A stretch of DNA of 53,033 nucleotides from Oscillospiraceae bacterium (GTDB lineage Bacteria; Bacillota; Clostridia; Oscillospirales; Oscillospiraceae). The stretch covers positions 1-53,033 of the forward strand of contig CACXMX010000003.1 in assembly GCA_902768805.1 (NCBI GenBank), in the 5' to 3' direction. Positions within the stretch are counted from its first letter, which is position 1; each line of letters opens with the position of its first letter. Of the stretch, positions 49,864-53,033 are shown one piece after another. The notes under the pieces were generated by a model. The model saw only the letters and a list, made by a program, of their open reading frames with translations. It was not told the origin of the DNA and did not search any database. The translations under genes and the position numbers were made by a program.

Positions 49864-51519
49864 TTACCGAAGCGGGATCGTACAGTCAAATATCGTCACG
49901 GCGCTGACAGTATCAACGTTCAGCGGCCCGGGATAGGGAAGCGTCCACGTGAAAATCAAAGGATACTGTTGAACGACGCTGCCGCCGATGTCGAGCTGTG
50001 TACCGTCAAGGATCGTGCCGTCGGCGAGAGTCAGGAAAAACCTGTCCTTCTCCGAGAAACAGGCATTGATCATGCTGCTCATATTCTCCCCGGTCACAGC
50101 TTCATCCTCTAAACAGACCAATCGGAACGAGCACATCAGGGGGGATACTGTAATATCTTCAACAGACATTCTGTAATCCCCGACCGTGATCTCCCGTTCT
50201 CCGCCGATCATCCTGCTGCTGTCAGAAAGCGCGTCATTGGCAATGCTCACCTGCCACGTGTTTTCATAGACGGGAACAAACTCGGCAGCGGTTTTGTAAT
50301 ATCCGAAATCGGTCAGCGGGATGATCAGATTATCGGTTTCGAGAGGTTCCGGGTATCTTATGAAATAATGGAGTTCACATTGGTTGCCGGCAAGTCTGCC
50401 GTCGCTTTGACTGTAGGTATACCAATGATCAGCAGAATATGTTTTTTCCCCGAATGTCTGCCTGCCGAATAAAGCGGTCTCGTCACTGAATCTGTAATTG
50501 CTCAGCGGCGGAATTCCATTGTCATACACCAGAGTATCCAGCTGCTTTGCGGTGATCCGCAAAACGATTTCGGCTGCGTTTCTGCTGATTACAGCACCCA
50601 TCACGTCTATGGACAGCTCATCCGTGTCCACGACGTTTCCGATGGTGCCGGATGCGAGACCGTCCAGCGTATCCAAATCCATATGGGAATAATCGTGCGC
50701 CGTATCCTTTTCTGCTTTCTGTGAATAATACTGCCGGATGGCCGCCGCACCCGAAGGCTCATCCGGGCCCTGTACTTGGCTGTTCTCCGACGCAGCTGTT
50801 ACGGCTTCCGTAAAGAACAAAATGAAATTAGGGGTATCGGACTCATCGAGGCTTCGTACGGCACTGAAAGAGGTTCTTTTTCCATCGTGCTCCCAGTAAT
50901 ACAGAGCAAAGAAATCTGTCTTATTATTATCGTCAAGCAAGCTGTCGGGCTGATTTGAAGGGGCCAATGGCATCATATTGGGAGGGGGCGATGGCATCAT
51001 ACGGAGAAGTTGGCGTTGCTGCAAATGCTCGTATGCTTTCTCATAATCAGCAAAAGACACCGCTCCGGCCACGTCAAGGCTGCGTTCTTTTGCAAACTCG
51101 GAGAAGATAACCGCGGTCTGATCGCCGCATTCTTCCGGTGTCGGCACTTCGAAATAAATGTATCTCAATTCTATCCAAGTGACGACCATATCTGAATCAA
51201 ATTCGTAACAGCCATCTACATTCCATTTGCGGGATACGTGCTCAATTAGAGGAACAACTACAAATGATTCATCATTGTCCTCATTTTGCGTAGTATTCTG
51301 CGAGTGCTCTTTTATTGAGGTTTTGACGCTGCGTTTGAACCAACCGCTGGGGACGGCGTCCATTTCATTCAGCGTCATCCCTGCTTCGTATCCGCCAAAC
51401 CATCCGTAATCTTTTACCATTGAATAAATCCCAAAAGATACGGACACAAGAAGGCAAACCGCTACGATTGTCATAATCAACGATGGTCGAAAATGCGAAT
51501 TGTTATTCTGCTTTTTCAT
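49864..51519 (-). CDS. Membrane-anchored protein of unknown function
   Basis: A 551-residue protein with one N-terminal membrane helix (about 13-35, LIMTIVAVCLLVSVSFGIYSMV) and a large extracytoplasmic part. I do not recognise a domain. A proline/methionine-rich segment near residue 175 (MMPSPPPNMMPLAPSNQP) separates two parts; the second half is beta-rich and acidic, and could be an immunoglobulin-like or DUF4179-type sandwich. The start at 51519 has GGGAGAG upstream. Its base composition is visibly less GC-rich than the rest of the window, with more asparagine and lysine codons, which hints at transfer. No cofactor or catalytic motif is seen. Confidence 0.65.
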   Translation of the reverse strand: MKKQNNNSHFRPSLIMTIVAVCLLVSVSFGIYSMVKDYGWFGGYEAGMTLNEMDAVPSGWFKRSVKTSIKEHSQNTTQNEDNDESFVVVPLIEHVSRKWNVDGCYEFDSDMVVTWIELRYIYFEVPTPEECGDQTAVIFSEFAKERSLDVAGAVSFADYEKAYEHLQQRQLLRMMPSPPPNMMPLAPSNQPDSLLDDNNKTDFFALYYWEHDGKRTSFSAVRSLDESDTPNFILFFTEAVTAASENSQVQGPDEPSGAAAIRQYYSQKAEKDTAHDYSHMDLDTLDGLASGTIGNVVDTDELSIDVMGAVISRNAAEIVLRITAKQLDTLVYDNGIPPLSNYRFSDETALFGRQTFGEKTYSADHWYTYSQSDGRLAGNQCELHYFIRYPEPLETDNLIIPLTDFGYYKTAAEFVPVYENTWQVSIANDALSDSSRMIGGEREITVGDYRMSVEDITVSPLMCSFRLVCLEDEAVTGENMSSMINACFSEKDRFFLTLADGTILDGTQLDIGGSVVQQYPLIFTWTLPYPGPLNVDTVSAVTIFDCTIPLR

Positions 51520-51713
51520 TTTTATCTCTCCCGAAAAACGAAAAACACAAGCTTTGCAGTACAAGCACACTTGAATAATTGCGACCAATTTGCACGTAAT
51601 TAATTATAATATAGACGTATGACCGATGCAATATGTTCACTCACGCCCGGCTGGAATGCACGCCTGAAAACCCCGAAAGGGGGACGGAAGGAATCTCCCC
51701 GTTCCGCAGCCGC

Positions 51714-51743
51714 TTGACAGGCCGCAGGGGCCGTTAATATACT
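51714..51743 (+). promoter_or_regulatory. Promoter of the 2-hydroxyacid dehydrogenase gene
   Basis: TTGACA (51714-51719), 18 bp and TATACT (51738-51743) lie 65 bases upstream of the ATG at 51808. Confidence 0.65.
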
Positions 51744-51807
51744 GATAACAGACAAACGAAACGCCGATACCTGTACGGCGGGACATACAGCAAAAGGGTG
51801 ATCGAAA

Positions 51808-52752
51808 ATGAGTACAAAAATCATTGTTGTCGGAGAACACACACCGGAAACCATCAAACGGTTCCGTGACTTCCCCGATACGTGTGTGCTGTTTACGCCG
51901 AGGCTGAAAGACATCAGCCCCGAGGACTGCGGGGACACACAGATCCTTGTGGGCGGCGTCAGCAAAACGCTTGTCGAGAATATGCCGAAGCTGAAGTTCG
52001 TTCAGTTATTCAGCGCGGGAGCGGACAGGTATTCGTGGCTGCCCGAGCGCATCGTTCTCGCAAACGCATACGGCGCCTACGGCGACGCTATCGCGGAGCA
52101 TCTGCTCACGGCCACGCTGATGGCCATGAAGAGGATGCCGGAATACGTCGGCATGCAGGACAGACAGGAATGGGATCTTCTGCAGGACATTGTCCGCTTT
52201 GAGGGGAGTCGGATCCTCTCCGTCGGCATGGGGGCGATCGGGAGCTCCTATCTCAAAAAAGCGCACGCGCTCGGCGCCGTCTGCTACGGAGTGCGCAGAA
52301 CGGCGCATGACAAACCGGATTATGTGGAAGAGCTCACGGAGCCCGGCGACATCGACCGGCTGCTTCCGCTCATGGATGTCGTAGCCCTAAGTCTCCCCGG
52401 GACAGCCGAGGTGGACGGCATGTTCGATGAACGGCGGCTGCGCCTTATGAAGGAGACGGCGATCCTTCTGAACGTCGGACGCGGAAACGCGGTGGTTACG
52501 GAAGACCTGATCCGGGTGATGAAGGAAGGCCGTCTGCGCGCCGCGTGCCTGGACGTGATGGACCCCGAACCGCTGCCGAAGGGACATCCCCTTTGGACGA
52601 CGCCGAGAGTTTACATAACGCCACATGTATCCGGAGGCTATCAGGCGGGCATGAATTACACGCGTGTGATCGACACCGCGATCCGGAATCTGACTCTGGT
52701 GCTGAACGGCCGGCCCCCGATCCACGAAGTGGACAGGAAGCTCGGATACTGA
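51808..52752 (+). CDS. D-isomer-specific 2-hydroxyacid dehydrogenase
   Basis: A 314-residue NAD(P)-dependent dehydrogenase of the D-2-hydroxyacid/phosphoglycerate dehydrogenase-like family. The nucleotide loop is LSVGMGAIGSSYLKKA; the catalytic arginine lies in LLNVGRGNAVV, the glutamate in DVMDPEPLP and the histidine in ITPHVSGG. The GAIGSSY motif and a short C terminus fit the GhrA/phosphonate-like subgroup, which reduces glyoxylate or hydroxypyruvate. AAGGGTG precedes the ATG. It is monocistronic and followed by a hairpin-rich repeat. Substrate is not determined. Confidence 0.88.
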   Translation: MSTKIIVVGEHTPETIKRFRDFPDTCVLFTPRLKDISPEDCGDTQILVGGVSKTLVENMPKLKFVQLFSAGADRYSWLPERIVLANAYGAYGDAIAEHLLTATLMAMKRMPEYVGMQDRQEWDLLQDIVRFEGSRILSVGMGAIGSSYLKKAHALGAVCYGVRRTAHDKPDYVEELTEPGDIDRLLPLMDVVALSLPGTAEVDGMFDERRLRLMKETAILLNVGRGNAVVTEDLIRVMKEGRLRAACLDVMDPEPLPKGHPLWTTPRVYITPHVSGGYQAGMNYTRVIDTAIRNLTLVLNGRPPIHEVDRKLGY

Positions 52753-52809
52753 AAAAAGAACAGGATCCGCGCCTGACAACCCATTACCAACAAAAAGATG
52801 AATCCGAGC

Positions 52810-53000
52810 TCTTGAGGAATTGAGTGAATTATCCCGCTGACGCGGAGTATGAAATGCTTGTCTTGCGGCAAACGTGAACTATTTCGCTGACGCGAAAAGT
52901 GAAATGATATTCGCCTTCCGAACTGCGCGCAGCGCAATTTCACTCGGCGACAGCGGAATATCACTGCGAAGCAATTATACTCGCCGCAGGCGAATATCAA
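52810..53000. repeat. Hairpin-rich intergenic repeat element
   Basis: This 190-base stretch after the dehydrogenase has no convincing gene. It is a series of short imperfect palindromes around CGCTGACGCG and TCGCCGCAGGCGA. The left half carries GTGAAAT-type arms (near 52826, 52886 and 52899) and the right half the complementary ATTTCAC-type arms (52938, 52961), so the whole can fold back on itself. I recall similar arrays in gut Clostridia near mobile elements. Function unknown. Confidence 0.5.
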
Positions 53001-53002
53001 TG

Positions 53003-53030
53003 AAAAAAGCACGCTTTCGCGTGCTTTTTT
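53003..53030 (+). terminator. Terminator at the right edge
   Basis: A perfect 12-bp stem AAAAAAGCACGC/GCGTGCTTTTTT (53003-53014 with 53019-53030) with a TTTC loop, working in both directions. Confidence 0.85.
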
Positions 53031-53033
53031 CTG

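Overview
The window reads as chromosome from a GC-rich (roughly 60 percent G+C by eye) anaerobic Firmicute of the Clostridia, most like the gut Oscillospirales or Christensenellales. The basis is TnpV at the left end, strong AGGAGG ribosome binding sites, consensus sigma-A promoters, glycyl-radical-activase-like and ferredoxin-rich enzymes, a SpoIIE-type phosphatase, and many lipoprotein transporters. No ribosomal RNA, CRISPR array or complete tRNA is visible. The assignment is inference; nothing was searched.

Layout. 1-831 is the end of an integrative element: tnpV, inverted repeats, then a 3' tRNA fragment that probably marks the attachment site. 0.9-7.9 kb carries a MATE exporter, then a row made of a peptide-type binding lipoprotein, a dCache-HAMP-PP2C phosphatase and a PreA-like dehydrogenase with an extra N-terminal iron-sulfur domain. 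8.0-12.2 kb (minus strand) has a circularly permuted GH3 glycosidase, rhamnulose-1-phosphate aldolase and a secreted protein built of five exact 49-residue repeats. 12.3-20.3 kb is a complete peptide/nickel-type ABC importer (binding protein, two permeases, two ATPases) bracketed by three SAM methyltransferases. The control region between the divergent methyltransferases (19.05-19.54 kb) holds three C6G6 boxes and a duplicated structured-RNA module. 20.4-21.5 kb is a cysteine-motif small protein overlapping a radical SAM enzyme. 22.7-28.0 kb is a sugar-catabolism operon: Gfo/Idh/MocA oxidoreductase, an isomerase-propeller fusion and a second permuted GH3.

28.1-31.8 kb (minus) is an unusual operon of a membrane GrpE-like protein, a membrane Hsp70-like ATPase and a metallophosphoesterase. 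32-36.3 kb has lipoproteins, threonine aldolase, acyl-ACP thioesterase and a DUF308 membrane protein. 36.3-45.0 kb (minus) is translation-related: truA and prfC, an Lgt-like membrane protein, tandem NAGPA-type phosphodiester glycosidases, a Sua5/YrdC-CoaE fusion and prfA. 45.1-48.4 kb has a ferredoxin-type aldo/keto reductase and a P1B-type metal ATPase whose near-perfect promoter carries CsoR-type operators. 48.5-53 kb is looser and less GC-rich: a small conserved hypothetical, a 5'-truncated hydrolase, an unknown anchored protein, a 2-hydroxyacid dehydrogenase and a hairpin-rich repeat.

The best candidates for undescribed biology are the 171-bp duplicated box-promoter-hairpin module at 19.1-19.5 kb with its methyltransferase/importer cluster, the membrane GrpE/Hsp70/phosphoesterase operon, the small-protein/radical-SAM pair, and the 49-residue repeat protein.
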